From NCBI RefSeq assembly GCF_000332495.1, contig NZ_AOGW02000010.1, positions 496,001-560,000 on the forward strand: a stretch of 64,000 nucleotides of DNA. The letters run 5' to 3'. This DNA comes from Leptospira terpstrae serovar Hualin str. LT 11-33 = ATCC 700639. GTDB lineage: Bacteria > Spirochaetota > Leptospiria > Leptospirales > Leptospiraceae. The notes below the pieces were generated by a model. The model saw nothing but the letters and a program-made list of their open reading frames with translations. It made no database searches and had not been told where the DNA came from. Each line of letters starts with the position of its first letter. Positions within the stretch are counted from its first letter, which is position 1. Below are positions 47,413-57,395 of the stretch, piece by piece. The position numbers and the translations under genes are program-made.

Positions 47413-47677
47413 TGATTTCAAAATTTCGCCCAACCAAAACTTCTAAAGCAAGAAGTGCCTCCTCTTCTCGTTTACCATCCGCTTTTACAGAAAAAACTGA
47501 GCCAGGACCTAACGCTAACATCATAAGGCCCATAATCGATTTCCCATTCACTTCTATGTCATCTTTGACTACAAAAATTTCACATGGGAAACTCGCAGCC
47601 ACCTTAACAAATAATGAGGCTGGTCTTGCATGAAGTCCACTACTGTCTTCTCTAATCTTTAATTGGATTTGTTTCAA
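47402..47677 (-). CDS. HPr-family phosphocarrier protein
   Basis: A 91-residue protein with both regulatory sites: H16 (LHARPAS) for phosphoryl transfer and S47 (NGKSIMGLM) for HPr kinase. The usual partner hprK lies immediately upstream, overlapping by 26 bases. No PTS sugar permease or EI is in the window, so a regulatory use tied to HprK and sigma-54 is more likely than sugar uptake. It overlaps ntrY by up to 32 bases. Confidence 0.92.
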   Translation of the reverse strand: MKQIQLKIREDSSGLHARPASLFVKVAASFPCEIFVVKDDIEVNGKSIMGLMMLALGPGSVFSVKADGKREEEALLALEVLVGRNFEINAT

Positions 47678-48620
47678 TGGAACTCTGTTGTATGTAGGTA
47701 TTTAGTTTATTCGAAAATTCTTTTGCGCTATTTTTACCCATTTTACGCAAACGTTGGTTCATCGCCGCTGTTTCTACAATGATGGGAATATTCCTTCCTG
47801 GTTTGACTGGAATTTCAATATAGGGAACGGAAACTCCAAGAATTTCTTCCATACTTTGTTCGATTCCTGTCCTTTCATACTCGCCAGAAGTTTGTTCTTC
47901 CCATTCTTTTAAATTGATTATCAGTTCAATAAGTTTGTGATCTCGAACAGAACCAACACCAAATAAATCTTTGATGTTTAAAATCCCGAGTCCTCTAATT
48001 TCCATATGATGACGAAGTAAATCAGAACAAGAACCAATCAAATAACTTTCGCTTAGACGACGAATCTCAACCATATCATCTGCCACAAGCCTGTGACCAC
48101 GTTCAATCAGTTCAAGTGCCGTCTCACTCTTTCCAACACCGGAGCGTCCAGTCAGTAAAGTTCCAATTCCAAAAACTTCAATGAGAACCCCATGGCGCAT
48201 GGTTCGCGGAGCCAGTGCTCTATCTAAAATTTGCGAGATAAGAGTGATAAAACGATGTGTAGCAATTTCAGTTTTAAAAAGAGGAATTCCTTTGGATTTT
48301 GCTCTTTCGACAAAAGGAATTTGTGGTTCATTGCCATGGGTATAAATAATACAATTTAAATGGAATTCGAAAAATTTCTCTGTAATTTCGTGAAGTTTAT
48401 CTTCTGAAAGAGAATTGAGATAAGCCCATTCCCCTTTGCCTAAAATCTGAATACGATCATTCGCAAAAAAATCAAAAAAACCGGTAAGGGAGAGTCCCGG
48501 TCGATTGATTTCTGCGTTGTTGATGCGGTTTGTTAGACCGGCTTCTCCGGTGATCAAAACTAATTGTAGATCTTCGTGATCTCTTAAAATCGTGTCAACA
48601 GTGATCCCAGGAACTGGCAT
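47652..48620 (-). CDS. hprK: HPr kinase/phosphorylase
   Basis: Phosphorylates and dephosphorylates Ser47 of HPr. The N-terminal domain precedes MRHGVLIEVFGIGTLLTGRSGVGKS: general base H143 and Walker A 158-165. The HprK signature EIRGLGILNIKDLFGVGSV follows. The 322-residue length is normal. It sits between rpoN (4-base gap) and the HPr gene, an arrangement also found in many proteobacteria next to rpoN. Confidence 0.95.
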   Translation of the reverse strand: MPVPGITVDTILRDHEDLQLVLITGEAGLTNRINNAEINRPGLSLTGFFDFFANDRIQILGKGEWAYLNSLSEDKLHEITEKFFEFHLNCIIYTHGNEPQIPFVERAKSKGIPLFKTEIATHRFITLISQILDRALAPRTMRHGVLIEVFGIGTLLTGRSGVGKSETALELIERGHRLVADDMVEIRRLSESYLIGSCSDLLRHHMEIRGLGILNIKDLFGVGSVRDHKLIELIINLKEWEEQTSGEYERTGIEQSMEEILGVSVPYIEIPVKPGRNIPIIVETAAMNQRLRKMGKNSAKEFSNKLNTYIQQSSIETNPIKD

Positions 48621-48624
48621 TGGT

Positions 48625-50046
48625 TTACCCCTTTAGAGAACTGATCCGTTTCCTCTCGTTAGAAGGAAGGATTCTTAAGACCTTTCTATACTTTGCAACT
48701 GTCCGACGGGCAATTTCAATTCCTTTTTTCTCCATTAGTTCAACGATGTCTTGGTCTGATAAAGGATTGTTCTCATCTTCGTCTTTCACCAAATTTCTAA
48801 TGATTTCATGGATCTTTTTGGAGCTTTCTTTTCCACCTTCTGAAGATTTTACCCCGGAAGAAAAAAACCATTTTAACTCAAATATACCCCAAGTAGTTTG
48901 AATGTATTTATTTGTTGTTATGCGAGAAATTGTAGACTCATGTAAATTTAATTTCTCAGCTACTTCTTTTAAAGTGAGTGGTTTGATAAATCCAATCCCA
49001 CCCCGAAAAAAATCTACTTGGAAATCAATAATACAACTCACTACCCGTTGTAAGGTTTGTCTTCTTTGTTGGATGGAACGAATGAGCCACTGGGCTGAGC
49101 TGTATTTGGTTTGAAAATATTCTTTCTCTTTGGGCGGGAGTTTGTGATTGAGAAGTTCACGGTATTCTTCTTGGATAGATAATTTTGGCAACCATTCATC
49201 GTTTATAAAAATATTAAACTCACTGCCAACTTCTTTCACAACTACATCTGCGACCACATAATCCACTTTGCGACCTTGGTAGGTTGTGGCAGGATATGGT
49301 TCTAATTTTTTTATAAGTCTCGCTAAAGTTAAAATTTCTTCTTCTGTGATTTTTAGATTTTTTGCTATTTTTTTATAATCTACTTTTTCTAAATCAGATA
49401 AAAACTCACCAATCAACTGGTGCAAAAGTGTATTATCAGGAAAAAGGATTTTCCCTTGAATAAGAAGAGTTTCTTGCATATCCTTCGCACCAATCCCAAT
49501 GGGATCGAGTTCATTGACTACCTGCAATACTCGCCTAACTTTAGATTCAGAATAACCCATTTCTTTGGAGACAATTGCCAAATCGTCAGTAATAAATCCT
49601 TTATCATCAATCATACTGATGAGAACTTCTCCAATTTCAAATTCCAATTTAGTGAGTTTGATGAGTCGAAGTTGGTTTAACAAATGTTCTTCTAAGGTTT
49701 CACCACGAGTAGACGATTCGATGTATTTTTGATTTCTGTCACTGGCTTCAGTATCATAAGACCTGGGTCCTTCCAAGGAATAGGAATCTTGCCAATTAAC
49801 ATCTGTACTTTTTTCATGATTTAACTTCTCTAATCGTTTTACTTCATCGATCGAAAAAAGTTCTGGCATTTTGGTTTTTTCATCCACACCGACTTCATCT
49901 AAAAGTGGATTTTCCAAAAGTTCGTTTTGTATTTTATCAGAAAGTTCTAATGTAGATAGAGACAAAAGTTCAATGGACTGACGTAAGTCCTGGGTCATCA
50001 CTAATTTTTGCGTTTGGCGTTGTGAAAGTGAAGCCCCTAGTTTCAT
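48625..50046 (-). CDS. rpoN: RNA polymerase sigma-54 factor
   Basis: The alternative sigma factor that needs AAA+ activators. The N-terminal activator-interacting region is Leu/Gln-rich (LSQRQTQKLVMTQDLRQSIE, then LENPLLDE), the core-binding domain is in the middle, and the C-terminus has the HTH LHESTISRITTNKYIQT and the RpoN box ARRTVAKYRKVLRI. 473 residues. It starts immediately after lptB, one base away, so LPS export and sigma-54 are probably on one transcript. Confidence 0.96.
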   Translation of the reverse strand: MKLGASLSQRQTQKLVMTQDLRQSIELLSLSTLELSDKIQNELLENPLLDEVGVDEKTKMPELFSIDEVKRLEKLNHEKSTDVNWQDSYSLEGPRSYDTEASDRNQKYIESSTRGETLEEHLLNQLRLIKLTKLEFEIGEVLISMIDDKGFITDDLAIVSKEMGYSESKVRRVLQVVNELDPIGIGAKDMQETLLIQGKILFPDNTLLHQLIGEFLSDLEKVDYKKIAKNLKITEEEILTLARLIKKLEPYPATTYQGRKVDYVVADVVVKEVGSEFNIFINDEWLPKLSIQEEYRELLNHKLPPKEKEYFQTKYSSAQWLIRSIQQRRQTLQRVVSCIIDFQVDFFRGGIGFIKPLTLKEVAEKLNLHESTISRITTNKYIQTTWGIFELKWFFSSGVKSSEGGKESSKKIHEIIRNLVKDEDENNPLSDQDIVELMEKKGIEIARRTVAKYRKVLRILPSNERKRISSLKG

Positions 50047-50820
50047 TTAAAGTTTAAAATCCTCACCCAAGTATATTCGTCTCGTTTCTGGATCGTTAAT
50101 TAAATCATCAGCAGTTCCTGATATGAGAATCCGGCCACTATACATGATATAGGCTCTGTCAGTAATTTTCAATGTTTCTCTCACATTATGGTCTGTGATC
50201 AAAATCCCAAGTCCTCTGTCCTTTAATGATTGGATTACGTTTTGAATGTCCTTTACCGCAATCGGATCCACACCAGCAAATGGTTCATCTAAAAGAATAA
50301 AATCGGGATTGGTCACAAGAGCTCTAGCAATTTCGCAGCGCCTTCTCTCTCCCCCAGAAAGAGTGTATCCTTTTTGGTTAGCCACACGCATAATTTGAAG
50401 TTCCATAAGAAGTTCATCGCGACGGCGAATTATTTCATCTCCTGGGAGATTCATAGTTTCCAAAATGGCCTCTAAGTTTTCGGCAACTGTGAGTTTACGA
50501 AAGATACTTGCTTCTTGAGCCAAATACCCAACCCCCATTCTTGCCCGAATGTGCATGGGTGCTTTGGTAAGGTCTTCGTTATCAATAAACACATGACCTT
50601 CGTCAGGTGTGACAAAGCCCACACTCATATAAAAACTGGTCGTTTTTCCGGCTCCATTGGGACCAAGAAGACCAACAATTTCACCTTTTTGAATATAAAA
50701 ACTGACCCCATCTACAACCTTACGTTTGTTATAGATTTTTACCAAGTTTTCCATCCGGAATGTTTTTACATCTGGATCAATCTCTCGTTTTATCGTTTGC
50801 GTTTTACTTTTTTTCGCCAT
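50047..50820 (-). CDS. lptB: LPS export ABC transporter ATPase
   Basis: LptB powers extraction of LPS from the inner membrane. Walker [16 protein letters not shown], the signature [17 protein letters not shown], Walker [17 protein letters not shown] and switch [11 protein letters not shown] are all intact. I chose the ATG at 50820 (start [12 protein letters not shown]), with AAGG upstream; an ATG at 50841 adds seven residues and a longer overlap with lptA. The permease genes lptF and lptG are not in the window. Length about 257 residues. Confidence 0.95.
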   Translation of the reverse strand: MAKKSKTQTIKREIDPDVKTFRMENLVKIYNKRKVVDGVSFYIQKGEIVGLLGPNGAGKTTSFYMSVGFVTPDEGHVFIDNEDLTKAPMHIRARMGVGYLAQEASIFRKLTVAENLEAILETMNLPGDEIIRRRDELLMELQIMRVANQKGYTLSGGERRRCEIARALVTNPDFILLDEPFAGVDPIAVKDIQNVIQSLKDRGLGILITDHNVRETLKITDRAYIMYSGRILISGTADDLINDPETRRIYLGEDFKL

Positions 50821-52141
50821 TCGGTATAACCTTAAGTCCATCAGTTAAGTAGGCTCTGTCCGATTTAGGAAAGAGTATGATCTTTCCTGCAGAAACTTTG
50901 GTGTTGTCCTTTACCAGGGTCGGATTCCCCTCTAAAACCAATTCGTCTCGTTTTTCATAATAAGTTGCATATTCACCGGTAGCGGTTGCTGTTTGGGTTT
51001 CCACTTGGACATTTCCCCTGGCTACAGTTTCAAACCGCTCATCAAACCGTTCCAAAAAGACAGAGGTCAATTGTCCTCTTTCCTTTAATTCCTTTTTATC
51101 CAAAAACACAATCCGAGGGTTTTCCGTTAAATAAGAATAACCTTTTTCTTTATCATACGAAAGTAACCCACCTTCCATTCTATAAGCATTTTCACGATCT
51201 AAATAACTTACATTTCCGGTGGCCTTAATATCTTTATTGTTACGACGACTTTCTAAAAGATTAGCCTTAAACTCAGAGCTTTTTTTATACATAAAGGCAT
51301 CCCCATTCATTGAGGTAATTGTATCTTTTCCCTTATTCTGGTGAGTTAATGTTTTTCCTGTAAATAGGGTCACTACTCGTTCTTTGGTTGTGGTATCTTT
51401 TTCTTTATCTTTTTTATTTTCGTATGATACTTGATAGATGGTTGCATCACCATCCAATTGAATACTTCCTTCTTTGACAAAGTAGGAAAGTGTTCTTCCA
51501 ATTAAAAAACGATTTTCGGAAAACAAAAATGGTTCCCCTGCAAGGTCAATCCGATCTTCTTTTTCGGAAAATACCGCATCTTCGCCAAACACCTGAAATT
51601 CGTCAGATGTCACAACAACCTTACCTGCTAAAGTGGTTTTTGCTTCTTCTAAATACCGAACGATGGATTGGCATTGGATTTTAACTACCTTGCCATCTTT
51701 TTTTTGGGTAAGAACTGGATGGTTTTCCAAACTCACGGTACCACCCATTTTATTATAAATTCCTTTTGTCGCTGTTAGAGTGACTCCGTTTTGGAAGTCC
51801 TCAACAACCACTTGACCCTTTAAATTCCCAATCAATGCATCTTCACCAATGATTTCAATTTCTCGGGCACTAAGTTTGATGGTTTTATGCATAATATAAG
51901 CACCACCACCTAAAATAAATACCTTCATTGGAATTCCATTGATGGTTCTTTCTTCTTGGGTCAGGCTACTTCCTCCCCATAGGACAGGAATTTTATCTTT
52001 ATTTTCCTTTTTTTTATTCTCGATAAAGATGGGATTTTCTTTTTTTAATAAATCTTCTGATCCATATAACACAGGAATAGGCGATGGATTTGCTTGTAGG
52101 AAAGAAACAGTAAAAAACAGCATTAGAATTTGTTTTTTCAT
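50804..52141 (-). CDS. lptA: LptA/OstA-like periplasmic LPS transport protein, oversized
   Basis: A 445-residue secreted protein (signal [17 protein letters not shown]) whose beta-rich repeats are OstA/LptA-like: [23 protein letters not shown] and a [21 protein letters not shown] later, then [20 protein letters not shown]. LptA is usually about 180 residues, so this chain holds roughly two to three times the normal jellyroll. It overlaps lptC by four bases and lptB by 17. It should form the periplasmic bridge that carries LPS to the outer membrane. Confidence 0.85.
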   Translation of the reverse strand: MKKQILMLFFTVSFLQANPSPIPVLYGSEDLLKKENPIFIENKKKENKDKIPVLWGGSSLTQEERTINGIPMKVFILGGGAYIMHKTIKLSAREIEIIGEDALIGNLKGQVVVEDFQNGVTLTATKGIYNKMGGTVSLENHPVLTQKKDGKVVKIQCQSIVRYLEEAKTTLAGKVVVTSDEFQVFGEDAVFSEKEDRIDLAGEPFLFSENRFLIGRTLSYFVKEGSIQLDGDATIYQVSYENKKDKEKDTTTKERVVTLFTGKTLTHQNKGKDTITSMNGDAFMYKKSSEFKANLLESRRNNKDIKATGNVSYLDRENAYRMEGGLLSYDKEKGYSYLTENPRIVFLDKKELKERGQLTSVFLERFDERFETVARGNVQVETQTATATGEYATYYEKRDELVLEGNPTLVKDNTKVSAGKIILFPKSDRAYLTDGLKVIPNGEKK

Positions 52142-52683
52142 TGTTTTTCCTTCAAGGGGTTACTACCGCCCACAGTCACGGCCTTTGGTTGGATGATTGT
52201 GAATTTGTTCAAACTTTTATCAGCACGAAGCCCTTTCCCACGAATTGTGGTTCCATCAGAATACACGAGAACATCGTCTTCCGAGGATAAGGTCTTTTCA
52301 TCCAAATTGTATGTTAAAGATTCTGACTCGATGAATTTACCATCATTTGTTTTTAACCTAACTTTTCCGCTAAGAACTACCGTTTTCGTTGAGTGATTGA
52401 TCTCACCACGGTCACCTGTCATTGCGGAAGTCACATTTCCTTTTTCATATTGTTTGAATTCAAAACCATATACAATCGTTTTGTTATCTTTGGGAAATAT
52501 GTAAGATTCGTCCCCTTTTAGTTTCCACTCCAATTCCCCTGATTCTTTGTAAGATGTTCGGGAGAAATTACGCATGGAGACCATGGAACCAGATTCTTTT
52601 TCCACTTCAATGCGTAGGTATTCTTTATCTTTACAATGGACCATTGCCAAAACAAAGAATAGATTTAAGACCCTTCGCATCAT
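52138..52683 (-). CDS. lptC: LptC-like lipoprotein
   Basis: A 181-residue protein with LPS-export LptC-type features: GELEWKLKGDESYIFPKDNK and YNLDEKTLSSEDDVLVYSDGTTIRGKGL. Instead of the usual N-terminal membrane helix it begins with a short signal ending AMVHC, a lipobox with Cys at about residue 17. So it seems to be anchored by lipid. The start could be either of two adjacent ATGs. It follows kdsA by 11 bases and precedes lptA, the normal order. Confidence 0.82.
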   Translation of the reverse strand: MMRRVLNLFFVLAMVHCKDKEYLRIEVEKESGSMVSMRNFSRTSYKESGELEWKLKGDESYIFPKDNKTIVYGFEFKQYEKGNVTSAMTGDRGEINHSTKTVVLSGKVRLKTNDGKFIESESLTYNLDEKTLSSEDDVLVYSDGTTIRGKGLRADKSLNKFTIIQPKAVTVGGSNPLKEKQ

Positions 52684-52694
52684 ATAGGGTAATC

Positions 52695-53540
52695 TTAATC
52701 CTCTAAAAATTTGGTTTTTACCAAACGATCCAATTCTAAAAGTTGTGTTAAAAGACCTTTTGCCTTTGCTAAAGGGAATTGTGTTGTAGCATCAGAAAGG
52801 GCCTTTTCTGGATCAGGATGTACTTCCATAAAAAGTCCCTCTACACCAACTGAAACCGCACCACGCATCATATGAGGAATGAACTCGCGAAGTCCACCCG
52901 TGATATTCCCTGCTGCACCGGGAAGTTGTGCAGAATGGGTTCCATCAAATACAATTGGAATTCCGTGTTTGTGCATCATAGGAATGCCTCGAAGATCAAA
53001 AACAAGGTTTCCATATCCGAAGCTTGCGCCTCGTTCGGTTACCATGTATTTTTCCGATCCTGATTCTTGGATTTTTGTTTTGATATGACGAGTGTCATCT
53101 GGAGCCATAAACTGGCCTTTTTTTACATTCACCCATTTGCCAGTTTCCGCTGCTTTTGCAATCAGATCTGTTTGGCGACTAAGAAATGCAGGAATCTGGA
53201 AGATATCAACTGTGTCTTTTAGTGGATCCACTTGGATAGTTTCATGGATATCAGTAAGTACAGGAACATTGTATTTATTTTTGATAAAATCTAGAAGTTT
53301 CCTTCCTTCTTCCAAACCAGGACCACGATAGGAATTGATAGAGGAGCGGTTTGCTTTATCAAAGGAAGACTTAAAGATATAAACTATCCCTAAATCATCA
53401 CAAATAGCTTTCATCTCTCCGCAGACTCTGTCGAGTAATTCTTTGTTTTCCATAACACAAGGTCCGGAAATGAGAAAAAAGGGATTACGACCCCCGATTT
53501 TTTTACCGAAAAATTCTCTTTCTTCAATTAAATCGTACAT
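52695..53540 (-). CDS. kdsA: 3-deoxy-8-phosphooctulonate synthase (Kdo-8-P synthase)
   Basis: Condenses phosphoenolpyruvate with arabinose 5-phosphate to make Kdo 8-phosphate for LPS. The 281 residues have LISGPCVMENKELL, FKSSFDKANRSSINSYRGPG, NVKKGQFMAPDDTRH and VFDGTHSAQLPG, all conserved. A strong GGAGG lies before the ATG and it starts two bases after pyrG. The pairing with pyrG makes sense, since Kdo is activated with CTP. Confidence 0.95.
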   Translation of the reverse strand: MYDLIEEREFFGKKIGGRNPFFLISGPCVMENKELLDRVCGEMKAICDDLGIVYIFKSSFDKANRSSINSYRGPGLEEGRKLLDFIKNKYNVPVLTDIHETIQVDPLKDTVDIFQIPAFLSRQTDLIAKAAETGKWVNVKKGQFMAPDDTRHIKTKIQESGSEKYMVTERGASFGYGNLVFDLRGIPMMHKHGIPIVFDGTHSAQLPGAAGNITGGLREFIPHMMRGAVSVGVEGLFMEVHPDPEKALSDATTQFPLAKAKGLLTQLLELDRLVKTKFLED

Positions 53541-53541
53541 A

Positions 53542-55164
53542 TTAATCCTCCGTTTTCTTCGCTAATTTGGATGCTGCTTTGATAAAACCTGCAAACAGTG
53601 GATGCGGGTCTGTTGGTTTCGATTGAAATTCTGGATGGAACTGAACTCCGACAAACCATGGGTGGCTAGCCACTTCCACAATCTCCGCCAAACTTCCATC
53701 AGGTGAAAATCCAGTTAAATTCATTCCCTTTTTTTCAAAATCATCTTTGTATCTCAAAGTGAATTCAAACCTATGTCTATGTCGTTCCGATATCCGTTCC
53801 GCTTTGTATTCGGAATAAGCAAGGCTTCCTTTTTTTACGATACAAGGATAAGCTCCTAGTCGCATAGTACCGCCCATACGTTCAATTTCCTTTTGTTCTT
53901 CGATCATAGAAATCACCGGGTAATTTACGTTAGGTTTAAATTCAGTGGAATTGGCATCCTTGAAACCAAGAACGTTTCGTGCAAATTCAATCACCGCACA
54001 TTGCATTCCTAAACAAATTCCAAAAAAAGGAATTTGTTTGGTTCTTGCATATTGGATGGCTGCAATTTTTCCTTCAATCCCACGTTCCCCAAAACCACCA
54101 GGTACTAAAATTCCATGAACGCCTTTTAGATGTTCTTTTACATTTTTGATGTCGATATCTTCCGGATTGATTTTGATTACATTTACTTCTACGTCGTTGG
54201 CAATCCCGCCATGCGCCAAAGACTCATATACTGATCGATATGCATCTTGAAGAGAAATGTATTTTCCGATTAACGCTACTTTTACGGTCTTTTTCGTGTT
54301 ACGAATTTTTTTGACCATAGTTTCCCACTGGGAAAAATTTAGTTTACGAAGATCCATTCCTAATGCATTTAGAACCACTTCATCCAATTTATCTTCCCTG
54401 TACATAAGTGGAATTTCATAAATGGAAGTTGTGATATCTACAGCAGAGATTACATTTTGTTCTTTAACGTTACAAAAGAGAGAAATTTTATTTTTCATCT
54501 CTTTGGACATGGGTTTATTAATTCTACAAATTAAGATGTCTGGTTGGATTCCGAGTGCCAAAAGTTCTTTTACTGAGTGTTGAGTGGGTTTTGTTTTTGC
54601 CTCTCCCGCCGCAGTGATTGTCGGAACAAGAGTTAGATGCAAAAACAAAACTTGGCTTGCCCCATGTTCATATCGCATTTGGCGGATGGCTTCCAAAAAA
54701 GGAACCGACTCAATGTCACCTACAGTTCCGCCAATTTCTACAATGACAAAGTCTGTTTCTTGGTCTCGTGTTAGGTTGTAAATTCGACTGCGAATTTCAT
54801 TGGTAATGTGAGGTACAACTTGTACGGTTCTTCCTAAATAATCACCTTTTCTTTCTCTTTCAATCACAGCGTGATAAATTTGACCCGTGGAAACAGAATT
54901 TTTTCTAGAGAATTTTGATTTTGTAAATCGTTCGTAATATCCCAAGTCAAGATCGGTTTCCGCTCCGTCTTCGGTCACATACACTTCCCCATGTTGGTAC
55001 GGACTCATGGTACCTGGGTCAATGTTGATGTAGGGATCCATTTTTTGTAAAGAGACGGTATAACCTCTGGCTTCTAACAAACAGCCGAGAGCTGCCACAG
55101 TGACCCCTTTTCCTAAGGAAGATGAAACGCCACCGGTAATAAATATATATCTGGTCTTGGACAA
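53542..55164 (-). CDS. pyrG: CTP synthase
   Basis: Makes CTP from UTP, ATP and glutamine. The synthase half has YIFITGGVSSSLGKG and EDGAETDLDLGYYERF, and the glutaminase half has the nucleophile GICLGMQCAVIEF (Cys) and VQFHPEFQSKP (His, Glu). I chose the TTG at 55164 (start SKTRYIFITGG) because GAGG sits six bases before it; another TTG at 55176 would overlap that site. Length about 540 residues, as usual. Confidence 0.95.
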   Translation of the reverse strand: MSKTRYIFITGGVSSSLGKGVTVAALGCLLEARGYTVSLQKMDPYINIDPGTMSPYQHGEVYVTEDGAETDLDLGYYERFTKSKFSRKNSVSTGQIYHAVIERERKGDYLGRTVQVVPHITNEIRSRIYNLTRDQETDFVIVEIGGTVGDIESVPFLEAIRQMRYEHGASQVLFLHLTLVPTITAAGEAKTKPTQHSVKELLALGIQPDILICRINKPMSKEMKNKISLFCNVKEQNVISAVDITTSIYEIPLMYREDKLDEVVLNALGMDLRKLNFSQWETMVKKIRNTKKTVKVALIGKYISLQDAYRSVYESLAHGGIANDVEVNVIKINPEDIDIKNVKEHLKGVHGILVPGGFGERGIEGKIAAIQYARTKQIPFFGICLGMQCAVIEFARNVLGFKDANSTEFKPNVNYPVISMIEEQKEIERMGGTMRLGAYPCIVKKGSLAYSEYKAERISERHRHRFEFTLRYKDDFEKKGMNLTGFSPDGSLAEIVEVASHPWFVGVQFHPEFQSKPTDPHPLFAGFIKAASKLAKKTED

Positions 55165-55227
55165 AATGGACCTCAAAAAAGAATGTTTTTTACAGACTGG
55201 CGGGATTTGGGTCCAAAATCAATACGT

Positions 55228-55716
55228 TTAGGAAGGAGATTTGGCTTTTTCTAAAATCTTAGTTGTCGATTTTCCTAGAACGAAAGGTAAAATTTGAATA
55301 TCCGCTCCCATCTCTTTTAAAATCTGGTATTCCGGCAGGGTTTCGACTTGGTAGTCTCCTCCTTTGGAATGAACGGAAGGTTTTACTTTTTTAATCATTT
55401 CAAGAGGGGTATCTTCTGCGAAGGAGGATACAAAATCCACTGCGGACAAGGCAGCAAGCACAATCATCCGATCCTCACAGGAATTGATTGGTCTTGATTC
55501 GCCTTTCAGTCGCCTAACACTTGCATCGGAATTGACTCCAATCCATAAAAGATCCCCCAAATCTCTTGCTTGGGAAAGATAGGTCACATGGCCCGGATGT
55601 AAAATATCAAAACAGCCATTGGTAAATACAATTCGTTTCCCTTCCAAATCCTTTCTTTTTGATTCTATCTGGTCAAACGAGATGATTTTAGAGTTGAGAT
55701 TAGAATAAAAACTCAT
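55228..55716 (-). CDS. rfaE2: Heptose 1-phosphate adenylyltransferase
   Basis: Activates D-glycero-beta-D-manno-heptose 1-phosphate with ATP for LPS core synthesis. The 162 residues have the nucleotidyltransferase motif TNGCFDILHPGHVTYLSQA, GDLLWIGVNSDASVRRLKG and HSKGGDY. The kinase half of the usual bifunctional HldE is a separate gene here, overlapping by four bases. Confidence 0.93.
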   Translation of the reverse strand: MSFYSNLNSKIISFDQIESKRKDLEGKRIVFTNGCFDILHPGHVTYLSQARDLGDLLWIGVNSDASVRRLKGESRPINSCEDRMIVLAALSAVDFVSSFAEDTPLEMIKKVKPSVHSKGGDYQVETLPEYQILKEMGADIQILPFVLGKSTTKILEKAKSPS

Positions 55717-56732
55717 GATTCTCCTTCTAAGTAACCTAAGGTTTGCAGTGCTTCTTCAATTTCTTTTTGTGTGACTGTAGCGGCACCTAACTTACCTACA
55801 ACGATTCCAGCACTTACATTGGAAATGAGAGCAGCATCAGCAATGGCCATTCCCGTGGCAACAAAAGCAGTATAGGTAGTAATCACTGTATCTCCAGCAC
55901 CCGTCACATCAAATACTTCTTTGGCTACTGTAGGAATGTGATAAAAAGAATCTCTTTTTCTTTCATAAATAGACATTCCTTTTTCGCCCCTAGTGATCAT
56001 CATCGCATCGGGTGTGAGTTTTTCTGAAATCTCTCGACATGCGGTTTCGATTTCAGCATCACTTGTCAGTTTTCGACCCAAAGCTTTTCCGGCTTCGTGG
56101 TGGTTTGGAGTCATGATATGAATATTTTTATATAAGAAAAAATGGCTTACTTGCGGGTCAACGGTCACAATTTTATTTTCTCGGTTACAAAGTGCGATGA
56201 CGGATTGGATGAGAGATGGTGTTAAATATCCTTTGTCGTAGTCGGATAAAATGACAGCCGCGCACTCTTTCAATTTAGATTCAAATTGAATTAAAATATT
56301 TTTTTCCTCGTCTTTCGTCAGTGGAACCACTTCTTCCCGATCCACACGGCAAATTTGTTGGTGGGAGGCGATGATTCTTGTTTTTAGAATGGTTGGTAAA
56401 GTTTTTGATTTTAATAAAACTAAATCTTCCTTTGCCACCGAATTGGCGACTAAATGTCCTTCTAGAGAATCTCCAGCTTTGTCTAAACCGATTCTCCCAA
56501 AAACGACACCCGATACACCAATCGATGAAAGGTTCTGCACTACATTGCCCGATCCACCTAAGGATTGTTTTTCGTTTCGAACCCAAACCACAGGAACCGG
56601 TGCTTCAGGAGAAATCCTTTCCACAGAGCCTATCAAATACTCATCTAAAATCAAATCTCCGATCACGAGGATTTTGATTTTTGCCAAATCCTCAAAAGAT
56701 TTACGAAGTGAAGTTTTCCTGATTTTCAACAA
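55713..56732 (-). CDS. rfaE1: Heptose 7-phosphate kinase (RfaE domain I)
   Basis: A PfkB-type kinase for heptose 7-phosphate in LPS core synthesis. The 339 residues have ILVIGDLILDEYLIGSVERISPEAPVPVV, GGSGNVVQNLSSIG and the C-terminal DVTGAGDTVITTYT catalytic loop. The start is one of two adjacent TTGs at 56732, without a good ribosome-binding site. It is the first gene of the long minus-strand run and divergent from the LON-domain gene, 54 bases away. Confidence 0.92.
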   Translation of the reverse strand: MLKIRKTSLRKSFEDLAKIKILVIGDLILDEYLIGSVERISPEAPVPVVWVRNEKQSLGGSGNVVQNLSSIGVSGVVFGRIGLDKAGDSLEGHLVANSVAKEDLVLLKSKTLPTILKTRIIASHQQICRVDREEVVPLTKDEEKNILIQFESKLKECAAVILSDYDKGYLTPSLIQSVIALCNRENKIVTVDPQVSHFFLYKNIHIMTPNHHEAGKALGRKLTSDAEIETACREISEKLTPDAMMITRGEKGMSIYERKRDSFYHIPTVAKEVFDVTGAGDTVITTYTAFVATGMAIADAALISNVSAGIVVGKLGAATVTQKEIEEALQTLGYLEGES

Positions 56733-56786
56733 AGCCAGATCCTTGAATTGGTTTACAACTAAACAGAGAATCTAAAACCTTTCTCT

Positions 56787-57395
56787 GTGTCAACCTTCCC
56801 CTTACCTCTCTTTCCCTTGCCAGATGTATTTCTGTTTCCGGGGATGTTTTTGCCACTTCATATCTTTGAACCGAGATATCGGATGATGCTCGATTTTTGT
56901 ATGGAAAACGGAGGGGAACTAGGAATGGCACCCTATCCTAAAAATTGGATTAGTTCCGGTCTTCCGCCTATCCCAGAAGTGGTGGGTTACGGACACATCA
57001 TTCAAAAAGAATCCCTACCGGATGGAAGGTCCAATATCATTTTAGAAGGAATTGGAACTGCAGAAATTGTGAGTTTAGATTCCACCGAACCTTTTTATAT
57101 TGCTCAAATGGTGCGCAGGGAACATGAACGAAATAAAAATGTCACTGATGGTTTAAAAGAAAAAATTGAAGAGTTACTGGTTCTCACCAAACGCATCTTA
57201 CTGGCTGAAGGTGCCGAAGAAGACCTTATCTTAAAAATGAACCAAATTTTGGTTCATCCTTATCCGGTTGATTTTATTGCTTCACTTATCTACTTCGATT
57301 TTAAAACAAAACAAACCATTTTAGAAACTACTCACTTAGAAACCAAAGCAGACCTATTAAAAACAGTCCTCCTTGGTCTTAATTTGAGTGAGTAG
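56787..57395 (+). CDS. Stand-alone LON substrate-binding domain protein
   Basis: A 202-residue protein consisting of the LON N-terminal (PUA-like) domain only: FPLPLFPLPDVFLFPGMFLP, LHIFEPRYRMM, GYGHIIQKESLPDGRSNIIL. No AAA+ or protease part is present, and the C-terminal ~90 residues are helical. Such proteins are common; some are cereblon-like substrate binders, but their role is not known. The start is a GTG. Its last 17 bases overlap the tail of the opposing unknown gene. Confidence 0.85.
   Translation: MSTFPLPLFPLPDVFLFPGMFLPLHIFEPRYRMMLDFCMENGGELGMAPYPKNWISSGLPPIPEVVGYGHIIQKESLPDGRSNIILEGIGTAEIVSLDSTEPFYIAQMVRREHERNKNVTDGLKEKIEELLVLTKRILLAEGAEEDLILKMNQILVHPYPVDFIASLIYFDFKTKQTILETTHLETKADLLKTVLLGLNLSE

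Noticed and set aside
45590..48620. Sigma-54 (-24/-12) promoters near rpoN, ntrYX and hprK
   Set aside because: I found no clear TGGCAC-N5-TTGC site by eye; gaps are too short for one.
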